Of a DNA stretch of 64,000 nucleotides, positions 1 through 9,504 are shown piece after piece. Position numbers and translations under genes: made by a program. Below the pieces are notes generated by a model. That model did no database searches and had not been told where the DNA came from. It was given only the letters and a program-made list of their open reading frames with translations. The stretch lies in the NCBI RefSeq assembly GCF_039545795.1, contig NZ_CP154260.1, forward strand, positions 4,531,001 through 4,595,000. The letters run 5' to 3'. The first letter of the stretch is position 1; each line of letters begins with the position of its first letter. This DNA comes from Chitinophaga niabensis. Lineage in GTDB: Bacteria; Bacteroidota; Bacteroidia; Chitinophagales; Chitinophagaceae.

Positions 1-572
1 GGCATTATGCCATAAAAGAACTGGAAGATCTTTTCGGCAGCAGGTTCCAGCTGATCACACAGAATGTGGACGGACTTCATTTTAAAGCCGGAAGCGCAAG
101 AGATGCTGCCTACCTGATACATGGCACGCTTGAATATTCCCGTTGCGGAGAAGGGTGCTCCGATGATCTTTACCCCTATCCCAACCTTCCGATGGAAAAA
201 GGAGATGAGCTCACACCGGAACAAATAGAGACATTAAAATGCCCTGTATGCCGCTCTTATTTAAGACCGCATGTGTTGTGGTTCGATGAATACTATAATG
301 AAATGTACTATAAGCTGGATAGCTCTCTGCGTGCGGCCAAACAAACAGGGTTATTGCTTGTTGTAGGCACATCAGGTTCTACCAATCTTCCTGTAAGGAT
401 TGCCACCCAGGTTTTAAACAGCGGTGGGTTTATTATTGATATTAATAAACACCCTAACCATTTTTCAGATATGGCCAGCGATAAAATGTATGGCTATGCG
501 CTTAAAGGCAGCAGTAGTGATATCTTACCGGAGTTTGTAGAACTATTCAAAGGCTTTACTAAGACAATATAG
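1..572 (+). CDS. Sir2-family NAD-dependent protein deacylase (sirtuin), 5'-truncated by window edge
   Basis: The frame is open from base 3 with no start codon, so the gene begins outside the window; the GTG at 66 is an internal Val in the sirtuin motif TQNVDGLH and is not a start. Visible parts are that motif, the catalytic His in IHGTLEY, two Cys pairs of the structural zinc site (CGEGC and CPVC), the stretch RPHVLWFDE, and the NAD-binding VGTSG. Sirtuins remove acyl groups from protein lysines using NAD and act in the cytoplasm. The Rossmann N-terminus (GAGxS motif) must lie upstream. The gene is 46 bp ahead of an SDR gene on the same strand. Family assignment is firm; acyl preference (acetyl, succinyl) cannot be read from this fragment. 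Confidence 0.93.
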   Translation, partial: HYAIKELEDLFGSRFQLITQNVDGLHFKAGSARDAAYLIHGTLEYSRCGEGCSDDLYPYPNLPMEKGDELTPEQIETLKCPVCRSYLRPHVLWFDEYYNEMYYKLDSSLRAAKQTGLLLVVGTSGSTNLPVRIATQVLNSGGFIIDINKHPNHFSDMASDKMYGYALKGSSSDILPEFVELFKGFTKTI

Positions 573-618
573 CAAGTTTCGGGTTTTAAATCCCCCTCAG
601 ATCAGCAACCTTTGCTGT

Positions 619-1356
619 ATGAAACTACAAAACAAAACAGCCCTGATCACTGGTGGAACCAGTGGCATCGGTTTAGCAACAGCACAGGACTTTATCCGCG
701 AAGGCGCAAAAGTGATCATTACCGGTCGTGATGAAATTACATTGCATGAGGTCGTTCAGCAACTCGGAGAAAACGCATCCGGGATAGTTTGCGATGCAGG
801 AAATATCCACGACATCCTTGCGTTACCAGTGAAACTAACATCCATTGATATTCTTTTCTGCAATGCCGGTTACGGTAAATTCGCTCCTATTGAAGCCGTA
901 ACAGTTGAACAGTTTGATGAACTGTTTGATATACTGGTGAAAGGCGTTTTCTTTACTACGCAGGCTGTACTCCCGTTAATGAAAGAAGGTGGTTCCATCA
1001 TCTTTAACACCTCGGTTGTTACACTATATGGTTCACCTTACGCCTCCGTTTATTCAGCAGCTAAATCAGCAGTAGCATCTTTCATCAAAACCTTCGCTGC
1101 AGAATGTACAGCAAAGGGAATACGCGTCAATGGCGTAAGCCCCGGTTATACAGAATCGAAAGGTTTTGAAAAAACCGGCATGTCTGCAGAACAGATTGAA
1201 GGCGTTAAACAATCCGTTATTCCCACATTACCCTTTAAGCGTTTTGGAAAAGCCATGGAAATTGCCAAAGCTGTTAGTTTTCTGGCTTCTGACGATGCGT
1301 CCTATTTACACGCAACAGAATTGATCGTAGATGGTGGCTACTCCACCATAAAGTAA
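619..1356 (+). CDS. SDR-family NAD(P)-dependent oxidoreductase
   Basis: This 245-residue protein is a classical short-chain dehydrogenase. It shows the nucleotide-binding TGGTSGIG (11-18), the NAG motif (82-84) and the catalytic Ser132, Tyr145 and Lys149 in the YSAAK context. A typical C-terminal end (ELIVDGGYS) closes the subunit. It has no signal peptide and is cytoplasmic. The length is normal for the family. Its neighbours, a sirtuin upstream and an ECF sigma gene downstream, give no pathway, so the substrate is unknown; 3-oxoacyl-ACP-reductase-like names are often given to such proteins without proof. The GR pair after the second strand (TGRDE) fits NADPH preference, which is an inference. 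Confidence 0.93.
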   Translation: MKLQNKTALITGGTSGIGLATAQDFIREGAKVIITGRDEITLHEVVQQLGENASGIVCDAGNIHDILALPVKLTSIDILFCNAGYGKFAPIEAVTVEQFDELFDILVKGVFFTTQAVLPLMKEGGSIIFNTSVVTLYGSPYASVYSAAKSAVASFIKTFAAECTAKGIRVNGVSPGYTESKGFEKTGMSAEQIEGVKQSVIPTLPFKRFGKAMEIAKAVSFLASDDASYLHATELIVDGGYSTIK

Positions 1357-1442
1357 CATTTCCCTCCCTCCGGCAGACATAACCAATTGATCTTTTTACT
1401 ACTTTTAGCCTAAAATCAACCAATCCAACTGCCTGAGGGAGA

Positions 1443-2006
1443 ATGAGCGAAAAGATAAACAATGAAAGGGAGCTGCTGGCCAGTGTAGCACGGGCAGATG
1501 AGAGAGCTTTCGAAAAGATCGTTCATCATTATTATCCCCGGCTGCTCCCCTTTGTTATTAACATAACAAAAACAAAATACGCAGCCGAAGAAATAGTACA
1601 GGAGGTATTTCTGCGCCTCTGGCAACACCGCCATGAGCATGAGCGTATTTATAACCTCAGCTCCTGGTTATTCACCATCGCTTCCAATCTTTCCCTTACC
1701 TATATTAAAAGAGCCGCCATGGAAGGCAAACTGCTCAAACTGATACAGAGCAGCCAGGCAGACAGTACATTGGATGCAGAAGAAAGGCTCAACTGGAAAG
1801 AAAGCGGCCTGCTGATCTACGAGGCTGTTAAACGCCTCCCACCCCAACAACAACTCATCTACCAACTCAGCCGCCAGGAAGGATTGAGCAATCCGGAAAT
1901 AGCCGAAAGACTGAAACTATCCCCCAATACCGTGAAAAACCACCTGGTAAAGGCTATTCAGTCCATCCGCGTCTTTATCCGGCGGGCCACCTTAATTTTT
2001 TTTTAA
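1443..2006 (+). CDS. ECF-type RNA polymerase sigma factor (module A)
   Basis: The 187-residue protein has the two ECF regions: sigma-2 around residues 20-90 (HHYYPRLLPF, EIVQEVFLRLW, SSWLFTIASN) and sigma-4 around 125-180 with the helix-turn-helix LSNPEIAERLKLSPNTVKNHL. It directs RNA polymerase to its target promoters, probably the receptor genes just downstream. It is 62 bp ahead of a FecR anti-sigma gene, the standard Bacteroidota order for a cell-surface signalling system of TonB receptor with STN domain, FecR and sigma factor. The C-terminus ends in a short hydrophobic tail (ATLIFF), as do the other two ECF factors in this window. Confidence 0.95.
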   Translation: MSEKINNERELLASVARADERAFEKIVHHYYPRLLPFVINITKTKYAAEEIVQEVFLRLWQHRHEHERIYNLSSWLFTIASNLSLTYIKRAAMEGKLLKLIQSSQADSTLDAEERLNWKESGLLIYEAVKRLPPQQQLIYQLSRQEGLSNPEIAERLKLSPNTVKNHLVKAIQSIRVFIRRATLIFF

Positions 2007-2068
2007 CCGGACTAGTACGATAGACTGGTTCGATAGTTATATATGTACAGCGCAATTATTCCACCACT

Positions 2069-3244
2069 ATGAGCATACAGCAACAGGAAAGGCTTTCCGA
2101 CCTGCTTACCCGTTATTATAAAGGTAACATGGCAGAAGCCGATGCAGAAGAGTTATCCTTTTATCTGAAGGATGACCGGAACAACGATGCCATCCGGCAG
2201 ATCTTAACAGGTCTGTCTGCAGAAGTTGCTCCGGCAGATGTGGATATGGCTGATATGCAGCGTTTGATCCGTAATGTGAAAGAGGTTTCCGGCGATCGGG
2301 CTAATATCAAAAGGCTGTCATTTACCCGGATTGCAGCAGCAGTGCTGTTAATGCTGGGCATAGGAGGATATTTCATGTTCAGCGGTATACCCTCCGCTGA
2401 AAGGCAGGTGCAGGTAAAACGGTATAAAAATGATGTATTGCCCGGAGGAAATAAAGCCATGCTGACTTTAGGTGATGGCAGCACCATCAGCCTGGAAGAT
2501 GCCCAACAAGGCTCCCTTGCACAACAGGGAGGTTCGCAGGTGATCAAATCAGCAGATGGAGAACTGGCTTATAATAAAAACGGGCTGCAGGGTGAAGAGA
2601 TACAATATAATACACTGACCACACCGCTCGGCGGTCAATACCGGATCACTTTACCGGATGGCACCAGCGTTTGGCTCAATGCCGGCAGCTCCCTGCGTTA
2701 TCCTACTGCTTTTTCAGGAAAGGAGCGAAAAGTGGAACTGAAAGGGGAAGGTTATTTTGATGTAGCGAAAAACGCGGCCATGCCATTTTATGTAACACTG
2801 AACAATGGTGTGGAAGTAAAGGTATTAGGCACACAATTCAATGTAAATGCCTATAGCGATGAAAAGAATATTGCCACCACCCTTGTGGAAGGCGCGGTGT
2901 TGATAAAGAATAATGAAATAGCCAACGTATTACAGCCAGGTCAGCAAAGCTTAGCCGGTCAAAATAATAACAGCCTGAAACTGGTGAAAAATGCAGATAT
3001 AGCTGCCGTGACGGCCTGGAAAGAGGGCGTGTTCAAATTTAATGATGCGGATATTGAAACCGTGATGAAACAGCTTTCACGCTGGTATGATATAGAGATC
3101 GTATACGAGGGTAGTCCTGTAAAAGAATATTTCAACGGCACTATTCCAAGGAATGTTCCTGTCTCAAAAGTATTGGAACTGCTGGAACTTACCGGTCTTG
3201 TACATTTTAAAATCGAGGGGAAAAGAATAATAGTCACATCCTGA
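2069..3244 (+). CDS. FecR-family anti-sigma factor (module A)
   Basis: The protein has 391 residues. A cytoplasmic N-terminal domain (1-85) that should bind the sigma factor is followed by one membrane helix (about 87-104, AAAVLLMLGIGGYF). A periplasmic FecR domain comes next (about 180-285, with LPDGTSVWLNAGSSL and GEGYFDV), then a C-terminal DUF4974 domain (about 315-390, FNDADIETVMKQL). It relays the state of the STN-bearing SusC protein downstream to the sigma factor upstream. The coding region ends inside a hairpin (3240-3260) that includes the stop codon. It is longer than the other two FecR proteins here because of an insert of about 60 residues between the membrane helix and the FecR core. 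Confidence 0.94.
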   Translation: MSIQQQERLSDLLTRYYKGNMAEADAEELSFYLKDDRNNDAIRQILTGLSAEVAPADVDMADMQRLIRNVKEVSGDRANIKRLSFTRIAAAVLLMLGIGGYFMFSGIPSAERQVQVKRYKNDVLPGGNKAMLTLGDGSTISLEDAQQGSLAQQGGSQVIKSADGELAYNKNGLQGEEIQYNTLTTPLGGQYRITLPDGTSVWLNAGSSLRYPTAFSGKERKVELKGEGYFDVAKNAAMPFYVTLNNGVEVKVLGTQFNVNAYSDEKNIATTLVEGAVLIKNNEIANVLQPGQQSLAGQNNNSLKLVKNADIAAVTAWKEGVFKFNDADIETVMKQLSRWYDIEIVYEGSPVKEYFNGTIPRNVPVSKVLELLELTGLVHFKIEGKRIIVTS

Positions 3245-3309
3245 TAAATAAACTATCAGGCAAAGATCAACCATTATAAACATTAGACTGTAGACATCCC
3301 ATTACGGGA
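3240..3309 (+). promoter_or_regulatory. Hairpins between fecR and susC of module A
   Basis: Two inverted repeats can be read. CCTGATA/TATCAGG (3240-3246 and 3254-3260, 7-nt loop) overlaps the fecR stop codon. TCCC/GGGA (3297-3300 and 3306-3309, 5-nt loop) follows. Neither has a T-tract, so neither looks like a strong terminator. They may protect or process the mRNA, separating low anti-sigma from high susC expression; that role is inferred. Confidence 0.3.
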
Positions 3310-3373
3310 GCAAATCGGCCATTTAGAAAAACCGGATCGGGATATCAATTTTTAATCACCCAAAATCAACTGT

Positions 3374-6300
3374 ATGATTTTAAACGCTTGGTGCCAAACG
3401 AAGCCAGGTACCTTATGCCTGCCAACCAAAGTCAAAAAATTAGGTCTGTTATTACTGCTTGTTTTTTCCGGGTTAGGCGTTCATGCGCAAGTGGTAACAT
3501 TGAAGCTTCACAATGAACCACTGGCCAAAGTTTTCAAAGAAATAGAAAAGCAGACCGGATTCACCTTTATCTATGGAAAAACACAACTGGACAATGCAAA
3601 AACAGTAGACATCACTGTGGAAAAAGTGCCGCTGAAAATAGCACTTGATTATTGCTTCATGGACCAGGAACTCCGGTACTATATAAGAGATGAAAAGTAT
3701 ATAGTGGTGATCAAAAGAGAACGCTATATCAGCGACAGAGGAAATATAACTACAACCACACCTATCCGGACAACTGAAGTTACAGGCCGTGTCACAGATG
3801 ATAAAGACCAGCCGCTGGAAGGTGTTACTGTAAGAACGGCATACAAAGCCACCAACGCAATAAAGATCGTGAATACCGATCAGAACGGTGATTACAAGAT
3901 CAATGTAGCAGATAACACCAATCTTGAATTCAGCTTTATTGGTTACCAGTCAAAAAACATCACCGTAAAAGCCGGTGGCCGCTACAATGTAGTGCTGGAA
4001 ATAGTTCCTGCGAAACTGGATGAACTGGTGATCACCGGTTATACTGCCAAAAGCGCCAAAGAACTAACCGGCTCTGTTCAGAAAGTTACAGGAGATCAGC
4101 TAAGAAGCAGCGTTACCACCCCAAATGCACTATCTATGCTGAAGGGTAAAACCACCGGTTTATATATCACAGAAACCAGCGGCGAAGCCGGTGCAAAAGG
4201 ACAAGTAATAGAACGTGGCCAGTCTTCCATGGCTACCGCTACTAATAGTTACTACGGCCCGCTCTATGTTGTAGATGGTGTGATCACTAACTATCAATCA
4301 TTGCAGGATGCCGTGAACCCTGCTGACGTAGAAGATATCACCATCCTCAAAGATGCGTCCTCTACTGCTATTTATGGCTCCCGTGCTGCACAGGGCGTAA
4401 TTGTAGTAACCACCAAACGGGGTAAAAGAGGAAAGCTGGGGGTAAACCTTACCATGCAATATGGCAGTGTGCAACCGGTCCGCGATATCCGTTTCATGAA
4501 TACCACCGAGCTGATCTCCTTTATGGATAAGCAAATGCAACGTTACTGGGAACAAACGCCATCTATTCAAGCAACATTCCCTAATGTGGCAGACTTCATC
4601 AATCAGCGCAGAACTTATACAGATGCTGATCGTAATAATAACTTCAATTGGGAAGATGCCATTTACAGCAATGGTAATTTCCGTAATACAGAACTGAGTA
4701 TCAACAGTGGTACAGACAAAACGAAGTTCTATGGCAGTGTAGCCTGGTATAAAGAAAACGGCGCACTGTATGATAATACCTTCGACAGAAAAAGCATCCG
4801 CCTGAATATCGATCAGGCACTTTCTGATAAGTTCACTGCCAGCATAGGCATCAGCTCCATTCTGGACAAAACAGTAAAGCGCAACGGCATACCGGAATTG
4901 TACATGATCCAGCCTTTCCAGAATCCCTATGGTGCAAATGGCAAACTGGCGGATAGCCTTCCTGTTAAACAGTCCAACAACTACGGTCCAGCTTACACTA
5001 CCTGGACGCAGAACTTCCTGGCGGAAACACAATATGATAATACCGCCATTACCAACGTACAAAATCATCTGGGTTCATTGCGGTTGAGATATGACATTTT
5101 CCCCTGGTTGTATATCCAGAGCTCCAACTCGCTGAACTACATGGGCACTTCCTTCAATTCTTATTTCGATCCCCGTTCCTATTCCGGCAAATACGGTGGC
5201 TACCCTTACCTGTTCACAGCTGCGAGCCTCGTAATCCCCAATGGTACTTTATCCATTAGAGAAACCAAGTACACCGATTATCTTACTTCCAATACATTGA
5301 ACTTCCGCAGATCCTTCGGCAAACATTCCGTATTTGCACTGATAGGTCAGGAATGGGGGAAACGTACAACCGAAGTAATGACTACGGATATGTACAATAT
5401 GTTACCCGGCGAAAGAAATATGGGTGCTGCCAAAGGTTATGGCACAGCAGTATATCTTGCTTACATCACCCCTGCTACTGCTCCCTATGCACCTGCCGGC
5501 AGTTACCAGGAGCGTGCTACCTTCTCCACTTTCGGACAGGCCGACTATAATTATGATCAGCGTTATTATGCTTCCGTTGCCATACGTACAGATGCCACAA
5601 CAAATTTCGGAAGGGATAAACGATATGGTACTTTCTATTCTGTGAGTGGTGGATGGTTGTTATCCAATGAAGCATTCCTGGCAGGCAACAGCGTGATCAA
5701 CAATTTGAAATTACGTGCAGTATACGGTACTTCCGGCCGTGATCTGGGCGATGGTTACCTGAACACTACTTTTTATACAGATGGTTTACGTTACGGTACA
5801 CAAACCAATGTTGGTTCTACCATTTCACAGTTAGCCAATCCGGGCATTTCCTGGGAAACCATGTATAATAGTAACATAGGGCTGGACCTGGGTGTATGGA
5901 ACAGGATTGAACTCACGGTTGATGCATACCATAAAAGAAGTGCCGGTCTGTTGCAAAATGTAAACCTCACATCGGCACAAGGCTCTCTCATGCAATATCA
6001 GAACATTGGAGAGATCATCAATAAAGGGCTGGAGATCATGCTCAACACCCACACGGTGAAAAGCCATAAATTCAACTGGTATACCAACTTCAACATCAGC
6101 TTTAATAAAAATCACATCTCTGCACTTTACCAGGATTCTCTCCGTGATAGTTATTCCGGAGCCTACTACCGCAAGATCGGCGAAGATATCAATGTGATCA
6201 AAGCCATCAAATTTGTAGGTATCAATCCTGCTAACGGGAATATGCTCCATCAGAACGTAGATGCCTCCGGCAAAGTAACCAATGTGGAAGGTATCGGCAA

Positions 6301-6874
6301 TACCACTAACCTGGCCAACTGGCAGGTAGTAGGTTCTGCCACACCAAAATTCTTCGGCGGTATCACCAATACTTTCAAGTACCAGAATTTCACACTGAGC
6401 ATGGAGTGGTGGTTCCAATATGGGAACTATGTAATGATGTCCCTGGTAAATAACTTCCAATCCCCCAGTGCACCAAGACTGGGCAGGAACAACGTATTGT
6501 TTGGCGACAATCAGCATGTATGGAAAGGTGCTGGTGATACGGAAGCCAACTACCCGGATGTTTTCAGTACCAGTCCCAATGCCTGGTCCGCGCTCACCTT
6601 CCGTTCTTCCCGTCTTTGGGGAGATGCCAGCCATGCAAGATTGCGCAACGTCAGGTTATCCTACGACCTGCCACGTGCCCTCATACAAAGATGGAAACTG
6701 CAGAATATCACTGCTTATGTAAGTGGCGATAACCTGGCTGTGATCAAACATAAAGATTTTGTGGGAGCTGATCCTGAAGGTGCCGTGCTCAATACCAGCA
6801 CTGCCTATGGGGGTGTGGGAACAGGTTTTGCTAATCCAAGGCGTTTTCTGGCAGGTCTTAATGTAGCATTCTAA
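3374..6874 (+). CDS. SusC/RagA-family TonB-linked outer-membrane receptor with STN domain (module A)
   Basis: The protein has 1166 residues. An N-terminal signal peptide ends near LGVHAQ (about 40). An STN signalling domain (about 42-115) is followed by a carboxypeptidase-regulatory-like beta-sandwich (about 136-215), a TonB plug (about 220-345) and a 22-strand barrel to the C-terminal Phe. The SusC signature is clear: LYVVDGVI, LKDASSTAIYGSRAAQGVIVVTTKRG. It forms the outer-membrane pore of a SusCD importer. The STN domain marks it as the sensor that signals through the FecR and sigma genes upstream. The SusD partner follows after 17 bp. The substrate is unknown because no glycoside hydrolase or protease is linked. 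Confidence 0.95.
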   Translation: MILNAWCQTKPGTLCLPTKVKKLGLLLLLVFSGLGVHAQVVTLKLHNEPLAKVFKEIEKQTGFTFIYGKTQLDNAKTVDITVEKVPLKIALDYCFMDQELRYYIRDEKYIVVIKRERYISDRGNITTTTPIRTTEVTGRVTDDKDQPLEGVTVRTAYKATNAIKIVNTDQNGDYKINVADNTNLEFSFIGYQSKNITVKAGGRYNVVLEIVPAKLDELVITGYTAKSAKELTGSVQKVTGDQLRSSVTTPNALSMLKGKTTGLYITETSGEAGAKGQVIERGQSSMATATNSYYGPLYVVDGVITNYQSLQDAVNPADVEDITILKDASSTAIYGSRAAQGVIVVTTKRGKRGKLGVNLTMQYGSVQPVRDIRFMNTTELISFMDKQMQRYWEQTPSIQATFPNVADFINQRRTYTDADRNNNFNWEDAIYSNGNFRNTELSINSGTDKTKFYGSVAWYKENGALYDNTFDRKSIRLNIDQALSDKFTASIGISSILDKTVKRNGIPELYMIQPFQNPYGANGKLADSLPVKQSNNYGPAYTTWTQNFLAETQYDNTAITNVQNHLGSLRLRYDIFPWLYIQSSNSLNYMGTSFNSYFDPRSYSGKYGGYPYLFTAASLVIPNGTLSIRETKYTDYLTSNTLNFRRSFGKHSVFALIGQEWGKRTTEVMTTDMYNMLPGERNMGAAKGYGTAVYLAYITPATAPYAPAGSYQERATFSTFGQADYNYDQRYYASVAIRTDATTNFGRDKRYGTFYSVSGGWLLSNEAFLAGNSVINNLKLRAVYGTSGRDLGDGYLNTTFYTDGLRYGTQTNVGSTISQLANPGISWETMYNSNIGLDLGVWNRIELTVDAYHKRSAGLLQNVNLTSAQGSLMQYQNIGEIINKGLEIMLNTHTVKSHKFNWYTNFNISFNKNHISALYQDSLRDSYSGAYYRKIGEDINVIKAIKFVGINPANGNMLHQNVDASGKVTNVEGIGNTTNLANWQVVGSATPKFFGGITNTFKYQNFTLSMEWWFQYGNYVMMSLVNNFQSPSAPRLGRNNVLFGDNQHVWKGAGDTEANYPDVFSTSPNAWSALTFRSSRLWGDASHARLRNVRLSYDLPRALIQRWKLQNITAYVSGDNLAVIKHKDFVGADPEGAVLNTSTAYGGVGTGFANPRRFLAGLNVAF

Positions 6875-6891
6875 TCATTAAAAAAGCGAAG

Positions 6892-8349
6892 ATGAAACTT
6901 ATAAATATACTAGGACTGATGGTGTTGACAGGATTATTTGCCTGTAACAAAGAACTGGATAAATTACGCCCGCATAACGTCACATATGAGGACCAGCAGT
7001 TCTCCTCCCCCACTGGTTTTACAAAAGCAATATGGGGGGTGTATGCATCCGTAGCAGGCAGTGCTATTAGCAGTTCTTTCAACTATAACGACCTGCAGCT
7101 TTATCTTTCCGAAGCACATGGCAATACACTCAAAGCCCTCGATGCAACAGTCAACAAGAATACAGACGCTTTCAACTACCTCAATTCAGCCGAGAAAGAT
7201 CTCTCCTATTCTTACGATTACTGGAGGGGAAGTTACAACATCATCCTCCTGATCAACAAGATCCTGGCGAATGTAAAAGATGGTGAAACCAATCCGGAGA
7301 TCTTACAGGCAAAAGGCGAAGCCCTTTTCCTGCGGGCATATGTTTACTTCAACCTGGTTCGCCTGTATGGGAAACCTTATTACCAGGATGCAGCAGCAAG
7401 CCCCGGTGTAATGCTGATCATTACAGACAATAACGGGCTTGGTTTTGCACCACCGCGTGCTACTGTAAAAGAAGTGTATGAACAGGTTACAAAAGACCTT
7501 TTGGCTGCCATCCCGCTCCTCACGCAGCCCCGGACCAACAGCTTCGCAGGAAAGTATCCTGCCTATGCTTTACTCTCCAGGGTGTATCTGTATATGGGCG
7601 GCACCTTTACCCAACCGGATAATGCAGCCAATGCCATAGCAAAGGAATATGCTGATTCCGTTATCCTTAATGGCGGATACACTTTATTGCAGGGAGCTGC
7701 GTATACCAGTTACTACAGTACAGACAACCCGGGCAATAAGGAAGATATTTTTGCAGTGAATACCCAATACAAAAATGGATTGATCAGCAATCTGTATGCG
7801 ATGCCTTCGCAGATCAACTATTCCGGAGGCCTTTACCGCCCTTCTCCTGATCTGCTGGGTCAGCTGAGAACACAGGACCTGCGCAGCAAATTCTATGTAA
7901 AGAATGTAACACCGGGTAATCCAAATGATTCATTGGCAAGTGTAAAATATATGATGGGTTATGTATCCTTGTACAGCCCTTCTCCTGCAAGGTATCTCCG
8001 CCTGGCAGAAATGTACCTGAATAAAGCAGAAGCAGCCGTGAAAGGAGGTGATAACAATACCGCACTGATCAGCCTGAATGCCATCCGCTCCCGTGCAGGG
8101 ATTGGTGACACCACAGGTATCAGTGGAGAAGCACTCTTTAATGAAATAGTAAAACAACGGCGGCTGGAACTGGCTTTTGAAGGCCACGTGAGTTATGATT
8201 ATTTCCGTAATGGCTTACCCATGGTACGTAATTACATTTCCAACAGCTCAGGTACTATGACCATCCAGGCAACAAATCCCAAAATACTATTACGGCTGCC
8301 TTCAGATGAAATTATCGGTAATCCTAATCTTAAACAGAACGAACAATGA
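6892..8349 (+). CDS. SusD/RagB-family surface lipoprotein (module A)
   Basis: The 485-residue protein has a lipoprotein signal with lipobox Cys at about 18 (GLFAC) followed by NKELDKL, a charged stretch of the sort linked to surface export in Bacteroidota. It has the usual SusD features: a TPR-like helical body (FLRAYVYFNLVRLYGKPY), the late RYLRLAEMYLNKAEA segment, and the C-terminal RRLELAFEGHVSYDYFRNG. SusD proteins act as the substrate-binding lid on SusC. The gene overlaps the next one by ATGA (8346-8349), so translation of the thioredoxin-like gene is probably coupled to it. Confidence 0.95.
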   Translation: MKLINILGLMVLTGLFACNKELDKLRPHNVTYEDQQFSSPTGFTKAIWGVYASVAGSAISSSFNYNDLQLYLSEAHGNTLKALDATVNKNTDAFNYLNSAEKDLSYSYDYWRGSYNIILLINKILANVKDGETNPEILQAKGEALFLRAYVYFNLVRLYGKPYYQDAAASPGVMLIITDNNGLGFAPPRATVKEVYEQVTKDLLAAIPLLTQPRTNSFAGKYPAYALLSRVYLYMGGTFTQPDNAANAIAKEYADSVILNGGYTLLQGAAYTSYYSTDNPGNKEDIFAVNTQYKNGLISNLYAMPSQINYSGGLYRPSPDLLGQLRTQDLRSKFYVKNVTPGNPNDSLASVKYMMGYVSLYSPSPARYLRLAEMYLNKAEAAVKGGDNNTALISLNAIRSRAGIGDTTGISGEALFNEIVKQRRLELAFEGHVSYDYFRNGLPMVRNYISNSSGTMTIQATNPKILLRLPSDEIIGNPNLKQNEQ

Positions 8350-9494
8350 GAAAAGCTATTGCTATCCTTGGATTAGCAGGATGTATCTACAATACGTCCA
8401 TTGCCCAAACCACGAATGACCAGTTCACCCTGTCCGGGAAATTCTCAGGCACTGCAACTCCTTACATCTATCTCCGTTATAATAATGTGTTGGATAGTAC
8501 TGTTATTAAAGATGGCCGCTTCTCCTTTAAGGGAACAGTAAGCGGACCAACCAATGCCTACCTCTATCGTAATCCTGTTACCTGGCGTAGTGAAGATCCT
8601 AATCTTTATTCTTTCTTCCTGGAACCAGGCGCACTTACTGCAGAGGTGAAAGAGCATGAGGTTAACAACAGCCGTATCAAAGGTTCCGTCACCCAGGCAG
8701 ATATGGACGAATTAAAGAAGCAGAAAGCACCCATCCAGAAAGAATGGGAACCTTTTTTCAAAATGCTGGATTCTGTCAACAAGATAGACAACTTCAAGTT
8801 CCAGGAAGCTAAAAGCGGACTGAAGCCTTATTACGCAGCGATGGAGAAGATCGATTTCGCTTATATCGACAAACACCCGACTTCCTTCCTGAGCGCTCAT
8901 TTACTTAGAGGATATCTCCATTCCATCAGCACAGAAAAGCTAACGGCATATTACAATCAGTTTCCCGAAAAGGTGAAAGCGACCGCCGGGAAAACCATCC
9001 ATGAAGAATTGGAAAGAAGGAAGCTGGGTGTGGAAGGCACTGTTGCTGCTGATTTCTCCGCACCGGATATCAATGGCCAGCCATTAAAGCTCTCCGATTT
9101 CAAAGGAAAATATGTATTGATAGATTTCTGGGCAAGCTGGTGTTTACCCTGCCGCAAAGGGAATCCACACTTAAAGAAACTCTATGCTGCATACAAGGAT
9201 AAAGGCCTTGAGATCATTGGCGTTTCTGATGACGACAGGAAACCAGATGCCTGGAAGAAAGCAGTAGAACAAGATGGGATCAGTATGTGGAAACACGTCT
9301 TACGGGGTCTGGATATGGAGAAGTTAAGAGCCGGCATTTATAATGAAAGAGATATTTCCAAAAAGTACGGCATCTATTCCCTCCCTACTAAAATACTGAT
9401 CGATCCACAGGGTAAAGTGATTGCCCGATATGAAGGAGATGATAAGGATGAAGCCAAAATGGATGAAAAATTTAAAGCAGTATTTGGTCAATAA
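8346..9494 (+). CDS. DUF4369/TlpA-like thiol-disulfide oxidoreductase, copy 1
   Basis: The 382-residue exported protein has a signal peptide (to about residue 21), an N-terminal DUF4369-type beta domain (about 26-110), a helical linker and a C-terminal AhpC/TSA-thioredoxin domain (about 233-380). The active site is WCLPC with Cys266 and Cys269, followed by the cis-Pro region IYSLPTKILID. Such proteins reduce or isomerise disulfides in the periplasm. It overlaps the susD stop codon by ATGA and is followed after 10 bp by a paralogue of the same architecture. The client protein is unknown; the SusCD pair, or its cargo, is the obvious guess. Confidence 0.93.
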   Translation: MRKAIAILGLAGCIYNTSIAQTTNDQFTLSGKFSGTATPYIYLRYNNVLDSTVIKDGRFSFKGTVSGPTNAYLYRNPVTWRSEDPNLYSFFLEPGALTAEVKEHEVNNSRIKGSVTQADMDELKKQKAPIQKEWEPFFKMLDSVNKIDNFKFQEAKSGLKPYYAAMEKIDFAYIDKHPTSFLSAHLLRGYLHSISTEKLTAYYNQFPEKVKATAGKTIHEELERRKLGVEGTVAADFSAPDINGQPLKLSDFKGKYVLIDFWASWCLPCRKGNPHLKKLYAAYKDKGLEIIGVSDDDRKPDAWKKAVEQDGISMWKHVLRGLDMEKLRAGIYNERDISKKYGIYSLPTKILIDPQGKVIARYEGDDKDEAKMDEKFKAVFGQ

Positions 9495-9504
9495 ATTATG
9501 TAAC

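Noticed and set aside
66..572. GTG at 66 as the start of the sirtuin gene
   Set aside because: It falls inside the conserved TQNVDGLH motif, and the frame stays open to the window edge, so the gene is truncated rather than starting here.
4298..6634. Long antisense frames (256 and 267 codons) opposite the module A susC gene
   Set aside because: They lie entirely within a complete, well-recognised SusC protein and show no domain or export signal; they are by-products of its codon use.
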